This document shows positions 1 through 5,945 of a stretch of DNA of 5,945 bases, piece after piece. This DNA comes from Lachnospiraceae bacterium UBA7027. GTDB lineage: Bacteria; Bacillota; Clostridia; Lachnospirales; Lachnospiraceae. Where the stretch lies: contig DLBG01000104.1 in assembly GCA_002494135.1 (NCBI GenBank), forward strand, positions 1-5,945, in the 5' to 3' direction. Position 1 is the stretch's first letter, and each line of letters starts with the position of its first letter. The position numbers were made by a program, and so were the translations under genes. The notes below the pieces were generated by a model. That model searched no databases. It worked only from the letters and a program-made list of their open reading frames with translations, and had not been told where the DNA came from.

Positions 1-633
1 GTCGGCGGCGATTTCTATGATTTCTTCTTAATCGACGAGAATCACCTGGGACTTGTTATGGCGGACGTTTCCGGTAAGGGTGTTCCCGCGGCTCTGTTTA
101 TGATGATGTCCAAAATCGTTATTAAGAACTTTGCGCTTCAGGGACTGAGCCCGGCGGAAATCTTAAGACTGACGAACGACACAATCTGTGAGAACAACGA
201 TGAAGATATGTTTGTTACGGTCTGGATGGCAATTCTCGAGATTTCAACCGGTAAAATCACGGCAGCAAACGCAGGTCATGAATTCCCGGTAATCCGCACC
301 AAAGACGGTGATTACGAAGTCTTTAAGGACAAGCACGGACTTGTTATCGGTGCCATGGAGGGCATGAAATACAAAGATTACGAAATGCAGCTGGAAAAGG
401 GCGGAGCCATTTTCGTCTATACCGACGGTGTGCCGGAGGCAACGAGTCTTGAGAACGAACTTTACGGAATGGATCGTCTGATTACAGCAATGAACGAGAA
501 TAAGGGTAAAAGCCCGAAGAATCTGCTTCCCAAAATTCGCTCATCCATTGATGAATTCGTTGGTGAAGCGGAGCAGTTTGATGATATCACGATGCTGTGT
601 CTCGTTTACAACGGACCGCAGGAACAGATTTGA
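1..633 (+). CDS. SpoIIE/RsbU-type PP2C serine phosphatase, C-terminal part (5' end outside window)
   Basis: The frame is open from base 1 to a TGA at 631-633, giving 210 visible residues; the Met at base 58 is internal, because the phosphatase domain is already under way upstream of it. Visible PP2C/SpoIIE motifs, numbered from base 1, are VGGDFYDFF (1-9), ADVSGKGVPAAL (21-32), NAGH (90-93), YTDGVPEA (140-147) and FDDITML (193-199). The Asp residues in these motifs (D4, D22, D142, and D194/D195) match the usual metal-binding positions of the fold. Relatives dephosphorylate phosphoserine on anti-anti-sigma or STAS-domain proteins, and so release sigma factors or relay stress and developmental signals. 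The sensory N-terminus (membrane, HAMP, PAS or GAF in relatives) is not visible, so the signal, the partner and the exact name cannot be given. No STAS or anti-sigma kinase gene lies downstream; proB follows after 36 bases. The family call is secure, the role is not. Confidence 0.93.
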   Translation, partial: VGGDFYDFFLIDENHLGLVMADVSGKGVPAALFMMMSKIVIKNFALQGLSPAEILRLTNDTICENNDEDMFVTVWMAILEISTGKITAANAGHEFPVIRTKDGDYEVFKDKHGLVIGAMEGMKYKDYEMQLEKGGAIFVYTDGVPEATSLENELYGMDRLITAMNENKGKSPKNLLPKIRSSIDEFVGEAEQFDDITMLCLVYNGPQEQI

Positions 634-654
634 CAGATTTAACGGTAAATACAG

Positions 655-662
655 AAAGAAGG
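655..662 (+). promoter_or_regulatory. Shine-Dalgarno site for proB
   Basis: AAAGAAGG lies 7 bases before the ATG at 670, which is good spacing. It supports the long ProB start, and therefore an N-terminal lead of about 25 residues, over any internal start nearer the kinase core. An ATG at 665 is followed at once by TAA and cannot be used. Confidence 0.75.
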
Positions 663-669
663 CAATGTA

Positions 670-1569
670 ATGGAAACACATTTCGAACACGAGATTTACG
701 AGCATGAGCTGGATCTGCCGATTCGCCGGGAGATTCTCACAAAGCAGAGAATCGTGGTAAAAATCGGATCTTCCTCCTTACAGCATCCCGAAACCGGAAA
801 GTTGGATTTAAACAAAATGGAAGTGCTGGTAAGGGAACTGTGCAACATCCGGAACAGCGGAAAAGAAGTGGTGCTGGTTACATCCGGTGCCATCAGTGTC
901 GGAAAGAATGCGGTTCATGTAGGAAATCCGAACGAGTCCATTGAATTAAAACAGGCCTGTGCCGCAATCGGACAAAGCAGACTGATGATGGTTTATCAGA
1001 AAATTTTTGCGGAATACAACCAGGTGGCAGCCCAGGTTCTTTTGACCAAGGATGTCGTAACCAATCCAGTGAGCCGCAGAAATGCGAAGAATACCCTGGC
1101 TACACTTTTGGAACTCGGTGTAATTCCCGTCGTTAACGAGAACGATACGATTTCCACCTTTGAAATCAAGTTCGGTGACAACGATACGTTGTCCGCAATC
1201 GTAGCCTCCTTAATTCAGGCCGATCTTCTGATTCTTCTGTCCGACATTGACGGTCTTTATACCGACAACCCGCGTACAAATCCGAATGCGGAATTCATTG
1301 ATACCGTGGATTCGATTACCGACGAAATCATGCATATGGGTACCGGAGACACCGGCAGCAATGTCGGAACGGGCGGCATGAATACGAAACTGCTTGCTGC
1401 GAAAATCGCAACAACGGCAGGCGCCGACATGATTATTGCGAATTCGTCCGATATCCGTATTTTACACAGAATTATGGACGGCAGACATTTCGGTACGCAT
1501 TTCAAACAGCACAGAGACGAGAATTTCAATTTAATCCGGATTATGGAGGAAATTGAAGGAGAGCACTGA
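670..1569 (+). CDS. proB: Glutamate 5-kinase, short form without PUA domain
   Basis: Cytosolic enzyme that phosphorylates L-glutamate with ATP to give glutamyl-5-phosphate, the first step of proline synthesis. The amino-acid-kinase fold is complete: VVKIGSS (29-35), VTSGAISVG (70-78), KQACAAIGQ (94-102), NENDT (156-160), FGDNDTLSA (168-176), LLSDIDGLYT (189-198) and GTGGMNTKLLAAKIA (233-247). The kinase core ends near residue 280 (GTHFKQH, 275-281), followed by only about 18 residues. The C-terminal PUA domain of the roughly 367-residue E. coli enzyme is therefore absent, as in a number of Firmicutes. The first 25 or so residues are an acidic, histidine-containing lead (H4, H7, H12) before the core; a good ribosome site supports this start. 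The cognate reductase proA is not adjacent but lies beyond the folate ligase gene, 26 bases downstream. Proline feedback inhibition is known for the family, but the sequence does not show whether it applies here. Confidence 0.96.
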   Translation: METHFEHEIYEHELDLPIRREILTKQRIVVKIGSSSLQHPETGKLDLNKMEVLVRELCNIRNSGKEVVLVTSGAISVGKNAVHVGNPNESIELKQACAAIGQSRLMMVYQKIFAEYNQVAAQVLLTKDVVTNPVSRRNAKNTLATLLELGVIPVVNENDTISTFEIKFGDNDTLSAIVASLIQADLLILLSDIDGLYTDNPRTNPNAEFIDTVDSITDEIMHMGTGDTGSNVGTGGMNTKLLAAKIATTAGADMIIANSSDIRILHRIMDGRHFGTHFKQHRDENFNLIRIMEEIEGEH

Positions 1570-1595
1570 AACGAAGAGCTTTCGGGAAAAGAAAT

Positions 1596-2390
1596 ATGTC
1601 AGACGAAACCATAAAAAGAATTAACGAATTATATCATCTTTCCCAGACCAGACCGCTTACAGAGGATGAGTTAAAGGAACAGGGACTGCTAAGAGCCGAG
1701 TATTTAAGCGCAATTCGCGCATCCGTAAAAGGACAGTTGTCCAATGTGTCCATCGTGGAAAAAAACGGTGACATTCATCCGCTTGAGAGTCTGAAAGAGC
1801 AAAAGACAAAGCTGCGCAAAGCCTGTCTTGACAGGAGACGGGAAATCGAAAAGGAACGGTTTGAAGAAGCAGCCGGGAATCTTAAGAAAGCGCTGATTTT
1901 GCTGATCCGTGAAAAAGGAATTGAAAACGTTTTACTGTATGCTTCCAAAGACGGAGAGATTCCGACGGATCCTTTGTTCAAGGCGATAAAGGAAGCAAAG
2001 AATTCCGAAGAAAAATCCAAGGCCCCATGCATCTTCTATCCACGGGTAACTTTTGATACGATGGAGTTTATTTCCGTCGATTCCACGGAAGAATTAAAGC
2101 CAGGGAATTTCGGAGTCAGAGAACCGATGCAGGGGAAAAAATTCACACCGGATTGTAAAAACGTTTTAATCCTGCTCCCGGGACTTTCCTTTGACCGGGA
2201 GGGTCACAGAATCGGATACGGAAAAGGTTATTACGATGCCTTCCTTTCCGGACTCCCAAAGGAAACGGATTATTTTACCGTCGGTGCCTGCATGAAGGAA
2301 TGCATGGCTGAGAATTTTACATGGCTTGTCGACGGAAAGATTCCGTGCGAAAAGCATGATAAAAAAGCCGATCTGATAATTGTGGTTTAA
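1596..2390 (+). CDS. DUF896 (YnzC-like) domain fused to 5-formyltetrahydrofolate cyclo-ligase
   Basis: This is a two-domain protein of 264 residues. Residues 1 to about 65 resemble Bacillus subtilis YnzC (DUF896): RINELYHLSQ (8-17), LTEDELKEQ (21-29), LRAEYL (32-37) and IRASVKGQL (40-48), a small helical hairpin of unproven function. From about residue 68 to the end is a full-length cyclo-ligase (MTHFS), which uses ATP to convert 5-formyl-THF to 5,10-methenyl-THF. It shows the basic N-terminal helix KLRKACLDRRREI (72-84), YASKDGEIPTDPL (115-127), YPR (148-150), FGVREP (172-177), the nucleotide loop PGLSFDREGHRIGYGKGYYD (195-214) and the terminal HD (254-255). Canonical bacterial enzymes often read YYDR; here it is YYDA. 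A weak GGGAAAAG lies just upstream of the ATG at 1596. No stop or restart lies between the domains, so they form one chain. The gene sits between proB (26-base gap) and proA (41-base gap) and is probably co-transcribed. The ligase call is strong; the DUF896 call is good, from motif resemblance. Confidence 0.92.
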   Translation: MSDETIKRINELYHLSQTRPLTEDELKEQGLLRAEYLSAIRASVKGQLSNVSIVEKNGDIHPLESLKEQKTKLRKACLDRRREIEKERFEEAAGNLKKALILLIREKGIENVLLYASKDGEIPTDPLFKAIKEAKNSEEKSKAPCIFYPRVTFDTMEFISVDSTEELKPGNFGVREPMQGKKFTPDCKNVLILLPGLSFDREGHRIGYGKGYYDAFLSGLPKETDYFTVGACMKECMAENFTWLVDGKIPCEKHDKKADLIIVV

Positions 2391-2417
2391 ATAAGCAAAG
2401 AATAGCCGAATGGCGAT

Positions 2418-2424
2418 AAAGAGG
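2418..2424 (+). promoter_or_regulatory. Shine-Dalgarno site for proA
   Basis: AAAGAGG lies 7 bases before the ATG at 2432. It is a clear ribosome site, so proA can be translated independently of the upstream ligase gene, which ends 41 bases earlier. Confidence 0.75.
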
Positions 2425-2431
2425 TAGAAAA

Positions 2432-3676
2432 ATGGAATTAATCGAATTATGTAAAAGTGCTAAGTCCGCAAAGTATGAGATTGCCGGATTAAACGAACGC
2501 GAAAAGAATGCGGCACTGCGTTATATCGCACAGAAACTGATTGATAACAGCAAAGAAATTATCGAAGCCAACAATGTTGACCTTGATAACGGCGTGGCAA
2601 ACGGTATGCATCAGGGTCTTTTGGACCGCCTTCGTCTGACACCGGAACGTATCGAGGGGATGGCGGAAGGGATCCGTCAGGTGGCCGATCTGGATGATCC
2701 CATCGGAATCACGTTATCCGATTCCAAGCGTCCCAACGGTCTGGAAATCGAAAAAATCACCGTTCCCATGGGTGTCATCGGAATCATCTATGAATCCCGT
2801 CCCAATGTGACGGCGGACGCATTTGCGCTTTGCTTTAAAGCCGGAAGCGCCGTGATTTTAAAGGGCGGCAAGGATGCCATCAATTCCAACATGGCTATCG
2901 TAAAGAGCATTCGTTTAGGTTTAATCGAAAGCGGAATCACTCCGGAAGCCATTCAGTTAATTGAAGCGACGGACCGTGAAACCACAAAGAATTTCATGCA
3001 GATGAAGGATTACGTGGATCTTCTGATTCCCCGCGGAGGTGCCGGATTAATCAAAGCAGTTGTGGAAAATTCCACGATTCCCGTAATCGAGACCGGTACC
3101 GGAAACTGCCACATCTATGTGGACGAAAGCGCCGATCAGGATATGGCCGTCGATATTATTTACAATGCGAAAACCCAGAGAATCGGTGTCTGCAACGCGA
3201 TGGAATCCTTGGTTGTTCATGAATCGATTGCAAGGGAATTTCTGCCCAAAGTTTATAAGAAACTTGCCGAGAAGGAAGTGGAATTCAGAGGCGATGACGA
3301 AAGCTGCAATATTTTACCCGAAGCTTTGCATGCGACAGAAGATGATTATTATGCGGAATTCTTAGACTATATCCTTTCCGTCAAGACCGTTAAGGATGTC
3401 GGGGAAGCCATTGCATGGATTAACGAACATAATACCGGTCATTCCGATGCAATCATTTCCGAGAATCGCGAGAATCAGGAAAAGTTCCTTCAGGGTGTTG
3501 ATTCCGCCTGCGTTTATGTGAATGCTTCGACACGCTTCACCGACGGATTCGAGTTCGGATTCGGTGCGGAAATCGGTATCAGTACGCAGAAACTGCATGC
3601 AAGAGGACCCATGGGCTTAAATCAGATTGTAAGTTACAAGTATTTAATCCGCGGAAACGGACAGATCCGCGAATAA
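2432..3676 (+). CDS. proA: Gamma-glutamyl phosphate reductase
   Basis: NADPH-dependent enzyme of the aldehyde dehydrogenase superfamily. It reduces glutamyl-5-phosphate to glutamate-5-semialdehyde, the second step of proline synthesis, using the unstable product of ProB. Its 414 residues match the usual family length of about 415. Visible motifs are VPMGVIGIIYESRPNVTADA (111-130), FKAGSAVILKGGKDA (135-149), IPRGGAGLI (199-207), ETGTGNCHIYVD (220-231), the catalytic cysteine C254 in TQRIGVCNAMESL (248-260), and near the C-terminus ASTRFTDGFEFGFGAEIG (365-382) with STQKLHARGPMGL (384-396). The conserved segment around 324-341 reads AIAWINEHNTGHSDAI, slightly off the form I know (H for W, G or S for N). 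The frame is intact. The gene is separated from proB by the DUF896-cyclo-ligase gene, but all three run in one direction with short gaps and are probably one operon. Confidence 0.97.
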   Translation: MELIELCKSAKSAKYEIAGLNEREKNAALRYIAQKLIDNSKEIIEANNVDLDNGVANGMHQGLLDRLRLTPERIEGMAEGIRQVADLDDPIGITLSDSKRPNGLEIEKITVPMGVIGIIYESRPNVTADAFALCFKAGSAVILKGGKDAINSNMAIVKSIRLGLIESGITPEAIQLIEATDRETTKNFMQMKDYVDLLIPRGGAGLIKAVVENSTIPVIETGTGNCHIYVDESADQDMAVDIIYNAKTQRIGVCNAMESLVVHESIAREFLPKVYKKLAEKEVEFRGDDESCNILPEALHATEDDYYAEFLDYILSVKTVKDVGEAIAWINEHNTGHSDAIISENRENQEKFLQGVDSACVYVNASTRFTDGFEFGFGAEIGISTQKLHARGPMGLNQIVSYKYLIRGNGQIRE

Positions 3677-3693
3677 AAAGATTACAGAAAGAA

Positions 3694-3711
3694 CTCCGCG
3701 ATTATCCGGAG
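3694..3711 (+). other. Small inverted repeat in the proA-miaB gap
   Basis: CTCCG (3694-3698) and CGGAG (3707-3711) are perfect complements around an 8-base loop. The stem is short and no T-run follows, so this is not a usual intrinsic terminator. The right arm contains a GGAG, but 16 bases before the miaB ATG it is too far for a standard ribosome site. It may be a weak RNA hairpin in the leader, or chance. Confidence 0.3.
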
Positions 3712-3727
3712 CAAGAGATATTACCGC

Positions 3728-5155
3728 ATGCCGGAAACATTCGAAACAAAAACCGACCGGGAAGAAGTAAAACGACAGCTTGCCTTTATCGAGGCAGGCC
3801 GTCAGTTTGTTGACGATTTAAAAACCGAATTAAAGCGTACTCCGACAGCCTGCGTTACCACATTCGGCTGTCAGATGAACGCAAGGGATTCCGAGAAAAT
3901 CACGGGAATTTTAACAAATCTCGGATATGAAATCACCGAAAACGAAGATGCGGATTTTGTGCTTTTTAACACATGTACGGTTCGTGACAATGCCAACCAA
4001 AAAGTTTACGGAAGGCTCGGAACCCTGCACGGATACAAGAAAAGAAACCCGCATATGAAGATTGCAATCTGCGGCTGCATGATGCAGGAAGAAACCGCAG
4101 TGGATAAAATTCTGAATTCCTATTCCTTTGTGGATTTGATTTTCGGAACGCATAATCTTTACAAATTTCCCGAATTATTCGTACAGATGATGACAAGAGA
4201 CATCACGATCGTGGATGTCTGGGAAAAGACGGATAAAATCGTCGAGGATTTACCCGTAGTACGCAAATATCCGTTTAAATCCGGCGTCAATATCATGTTT
4301 GGCTGTAATAATTTCTGTACCTACTGCATCGTTCCTTACGTACGCGGCAGGGAACGGAGCAGAGAGCCGGAAGAGATTTTGGAGGAGATTAAAAATCTCG
4401 TCGCGGACGGAGTACGGGAAGTCATGCTGCTTGGTCAGAACGTGAATTCCTACGGAAAGAATCTGGAGAGGGAAATCAGTTTTCCGGATCTGCTTCGTAT
4501 GGTGGAGGAAATCGACGGACTGGAAAGAATTCGTTTTATGACATCGCATCCGAAGGATTTGTCGGATGATTTAATTGCGTGCATGAAAGAATCCAAAAAA
4601 ATCTGCAGACATCTGCATTTGCCGCTGCAGTCCGGTTCCACAAAGATTTTAAAAGCAATGAACCGCCATTATACCAAGGAATCCTATCTGGAGCTTGCAA
4701 AAAAAATCCGCCGTGAGATTCCCGACATGGCGATTACAACGGATATCATTGTCGGTTTCCCCGGAGAAACATACGAAGATATTAAAGACACGCTCGATGT
4801 CATTCGCAAGGTGGAATTCGATAACGCCTTTACATTTATCTATTCGAAACGTACCGGAACTCCCGCGGCCGTGATGCCGAATCAGGTAGCCAAAGAAGAT
4901 ATCAAGGTCTGGTTTGATGAGGTTCTTTCCCTCGTCCAGGAATGCGCCAGAAAACGTACCGCCATGCTGGAAGGCATGATTGCGGATGTTCTGGTGGAAG
5001 GATTAAACGAACAGGATGTAAGTCTCGTGACCGGAAGAATGAGCAATAATACGCTGGTTCATTTTAAGGGCGATGCATCCTTAATCGGTACGATTGTCAA
5101 TGTAAAACTTAAGGAATGCAAGGGCTTTTACTATATCGGAGAAAGAGTGGACTGA
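3728..5155 (+). CDS. miaB: tRNA-2-methylthio-N6-dimethylallyladenosine synthase (radical SAM methylthiotransferase)
   Basis: Adds a methylthio group at C2 of N6-isopentenyl-A37 in tRNAs that read UNN codons, which stabilises codon pairing. The three domains are in the expected order. The N-terminal UPF0004 domain spans about 40-150, with cluster-binding cysteines C48 (TFGCQMNARDSEK), C83 (FNTCTVRDNA) and C117 (CGCMMQE). The radical-SAM core spans about 185-405, with C193, C197 and C200 in GCNNFCTYCIVPYVRGRERS, then LLGQNVNSYG (234-243), TSHPKDL (272-278), HLPLQSGS (297-304) and TDIIVGFPGET (338-348). A TRAM RNA-binding domain spans about 411-474. At 475 residues it is slightly long because of a charged lead of about 40 residues before the first domain, which I associate with clostridial MiaB. 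The ribosome site is weak (AAGAGA, 3713-3718). The TRAM end and the QMNARDSE motif favour MiaB over MtaB or RimO. MiaA, which makes its substrate, is not in the window. Confidence 0.96.
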   Translation: MPETFETKTDREEVKRQLAFIEAGRQFVDDLKTELKRTPTACVTTFGCQMNARDSEKITGILTNLGYEITENEDADFVLFNTCTVRDNANQKVYGRLGTLHGYKKRNPHMKIAICGCMMQEETAVDKILNSYSFVDLIFGTHNLYKFPELFVQMMTRDITIVDVWEKTDKIVEDLPVVRKYPFKSGVNIMFGCNNFCTYCIVPYVRGRERSREPEEILEEIKNLVADGVREVMLLGQNVNSYGKNLEREISFPDLLRMVEEIDGLERIRFMTSHPKDLSDDLIACMKESKKICRHLHLPLQSGSTKILKAMNRHYTKESYLELAKKIRREIPDMAITTDIIVGFPGETYEDIKDTLDVIRKVEFDNAFTFIYSKRTGTPAAVMPNQVAKEDIKVWFDEVLSLVQECARKRTAMLEGMIADVLVEGLNEQDVSLVTGRMSNNTLVHFKGDASLIGTIVNVKLKECKGFYYIGERVD

Positions 5156-5157
5156 TG
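5138..5157 (+). promoter_or_regulatory. miaB-mutS overlapping stop/start (TGATG) with internal ribosome site
   Basis: The miaB stop TGA (5153-5155) shares its last A with the mutS ATG (5155-5157). Purine-rich candidates for the ribosome site lie inside the miaB end: GGAG at 5138-5141, 13 bases before the ATG, and GAGTGG at 5145-5150, 4 bases before it. Neither is ideal, which suggests that mutS translation is coupled to termination of miaB translation. Confidence 0.6.
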
Positions 5158-5945
5158 GCCGAAAAGACCGAAAAAGTGACAAGCAAAACACCGGGCTTAA
5201 CGCCGATGATGGTGAAATACTTAGAGACAAAGGAAGAATACAGTGATTGTATTCTCTTTTACCGTCTCGGGGATTTCTATGAAATGTTTTATGACGATGC
5301 CGTATTAACTTCAAGGGAACTGGAGCTTACCCTGACCGGAAAAAGCTGCGGCCTTGAAGAACGTGCGCCGATGTGCGGCGTGCCTTTTCACGCGGTCGAT
5401 ACGTATTTAAACCGTCTGGTACAGAAAGGCTACAAGGTCGCCATCTGCGAGCAGACCGAAGATCCGAAACTGGCCAAGGGGCTTGTGAAACGTGAAGTAA
5501 CACGTATCGTGACTCCCGGAACAAATACCGATTTAAATGCAATGGATGAAACAAAGAACAATTTCATCATGTGCATTTATTACGGACTTCGCCGGATCGG
5601 GATTTCCGTGGCCGATGTTACAACCGGTGATTATTATTTATCCGAAGCGGAGAGCAATAAGGAACTGTTTGACGAAATCTGCCGGTATATGCCGACCGAA
5701 ATCGTTGCAAACGAGTTTTTCTTCTCCTGCGGACTCGATATTGTGGATCTTAAAAACCGCTTGGGAATCGCAATGTTTACGCTTCCGGATTACGAGTTTG
5801 ATGAGAACCTGACGAAAAAAACGCTGCTTAGGCATTTTAAGGTCAATTCCTTAATCGGAATGGGAATTGACGAATACGAGACCGGCTGTGTTGCCGCAGG
5901 TGCGCTTTTAAAATATCTGCAGGATACACAGATGATTCCGCTGAC
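5155..5945 (+). CDS. mutS: DNA mismatch repair ATPase MutS, N-terminal part (3' end outside window)
   Basis: The first 263 residues of MutS, still open at the right edge; the full protein is usually about 850-900 residues. MutS dimers detect mispaired and looped bases and recruit MutL. The mismatch-binding domain (about 14-130) is clear: LTPMMVKYLETK (15-26), then LFYRLGDFYEMFYDDA (34-49) with the F-x-E mismatch-reading motif at F41 and E43. After it come APMCGVPFHAVDTYL (71-85), KVAICEQTEDP (94-104) and VKREVTRIVTPGT (111-123). The connector domain begins near 138 with GISVADVTTGDYYLSE (149-164) and is followed by the start of the lever/core region (KVNSLIGMGI, 229-238). The start at 5155 gives a 14-residue charged lead before the conserved part. 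Met18 and Met19 lie inside the conserved LTPMM motif, so the overlapping ATG is preferred. The F-x-E motif marks it as repair-type MutS1, not MutS2. The ATPase domain and the usual downstream partner mutL cannot be seen. Confidence 0.96.
   Translation, partial: MAEKTEKVTSKTPGLTPMMVKYLETKEEYSDCILFYRLGDFYEMFYDDAVLTSRELELTLTGKSCGLEERAPMCGVPFHAVDTYLNRLVQKGYKVAICEQTEDPKLAKGLVKREVTRIVTPGTNTDLNAMDETKNNFIMCIYYGLRRIGISVADVTTGDYYLSEAESNKELFDEICRYMPTEIVANEFFFSCGLDIVDLKNRLGIAMFTLPDYEFDENLTKKTLLRHFKVNSLIGMGIDEYETGCVAAGALLKYLQDTQMIPL

Noticed and set aside
637..650. ATTTA-ACGG-TAAAT inverted repeat between the phosphatase gene and proB
   Set aside because: A 5-bp stem made only of A-T pairs with no T-run is too weak for a terminator, and one copy is not enough to call an operator.
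634..669. Possible proline-responsive leader (T-box or similar) ahead of proB
   Set aside because: Only 36 bases separate the genes, too short for a T-box or a known riboswitch, and no antiterminator or terminator pair is visible.
1257..1529. Open frame of 90 codons on the - strand inside proB
   Set aside because: It is fully antisense to well-conserved proB codons, resembles no family I know, and low-frequency antisense stops are expected here.
3117..3365. Open frame of 82 codons on the + strand inside proA
   Set aside because: It overlaps the catalytic cysteine region of proA in another frame and has the character of a frame shadow.
4250..4549. Open frame of 99 codons on the - strand inside miaB
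   Set aside because: It lies opposite the radical-SAM core of miaB; the predicted protein shows no recognisable motif and has no supporting context.
5537..5812. Open frame of 91 codons on the + strand inside mutS
   Set aside because: It is out of frame with the clear MutS connector domain; its translation looks like shifted MutS codons, not a real protein.
1..5945. A mobile element, defence system or other accessory island
   Set aside because: All genes are conserved housekeeping or signalling genes on one strand with even codon style; I saw no transposase, integrase, tRNA, long direct repeat or repeat array.

Overview
This window is an ordinary, densely packed chromosomal stretch with every gene on the + strand. 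It most likely comes from a Gram-positive anaerobe of the Clostridia, and I would guess the Lachnospiraceae. The basis is a set of features I associate with that family: moderate base composition with frequent TTA leucine codons, purine-rich Shine-Dalgarno sites, a short ProB without a PUA domain, a YnzC/DUF896 domain, a long N-terminal lead on MiaB, and the gene order proB / folate ligase / proA / miaB / mutS. The taxonomic call is inference from gene style, not a database match.

Layout: (1) 1-633 is the 3' end of a SpoIIE/RsbU-type PP2C serine phosphatase whose start lies left of the window. (2) 670-1569 is proB, glutamate 5-kinase, lacking the C-terminal PUA domain. (3) 1596-2390 encodes a two-domain protein with a DUF896 (YnzC-like) segment of about 65 residues fused to a complete 5-formyltetrahydrofolate cyclo-ligase. 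(4) 2432-3676 is proA, gamma-glutamyl phosphate reductase. (5) 3728-5155 is miaB, the radical-SAM tRNA methylthiotransferase. (6) 5155-5945 is the 5' part of mutS, which runs off the right edge and whose start overlaps the miaB stop by one base.

Intergenic gaps are 36, 26, 41 and 51 bases, followed by the 1-base overlap. I see no convincing intrinsic terminator or promoter in any of them, so the block could be read as one long transcript. ProB and ProA carry out the first two steps from glutamate to proline (glutamate to glutamyl-5-phosphate to glutamate semialdehyde). The ligase returns 5-formyl-THF to the active folate pool. MiaB modifies A37 of tRNAs reading UNN codons, and MutS starts mismatch repair. 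There is no gap over 300 bases without a gene.

I found no phage, insertion sequence, CRISPR array, RNA gene or defence system. The most distinctive feature is the DUF896-cyclo-ligase fusion sitting between the two proline genes. Nothing here convincingly amounts to a new biological system.
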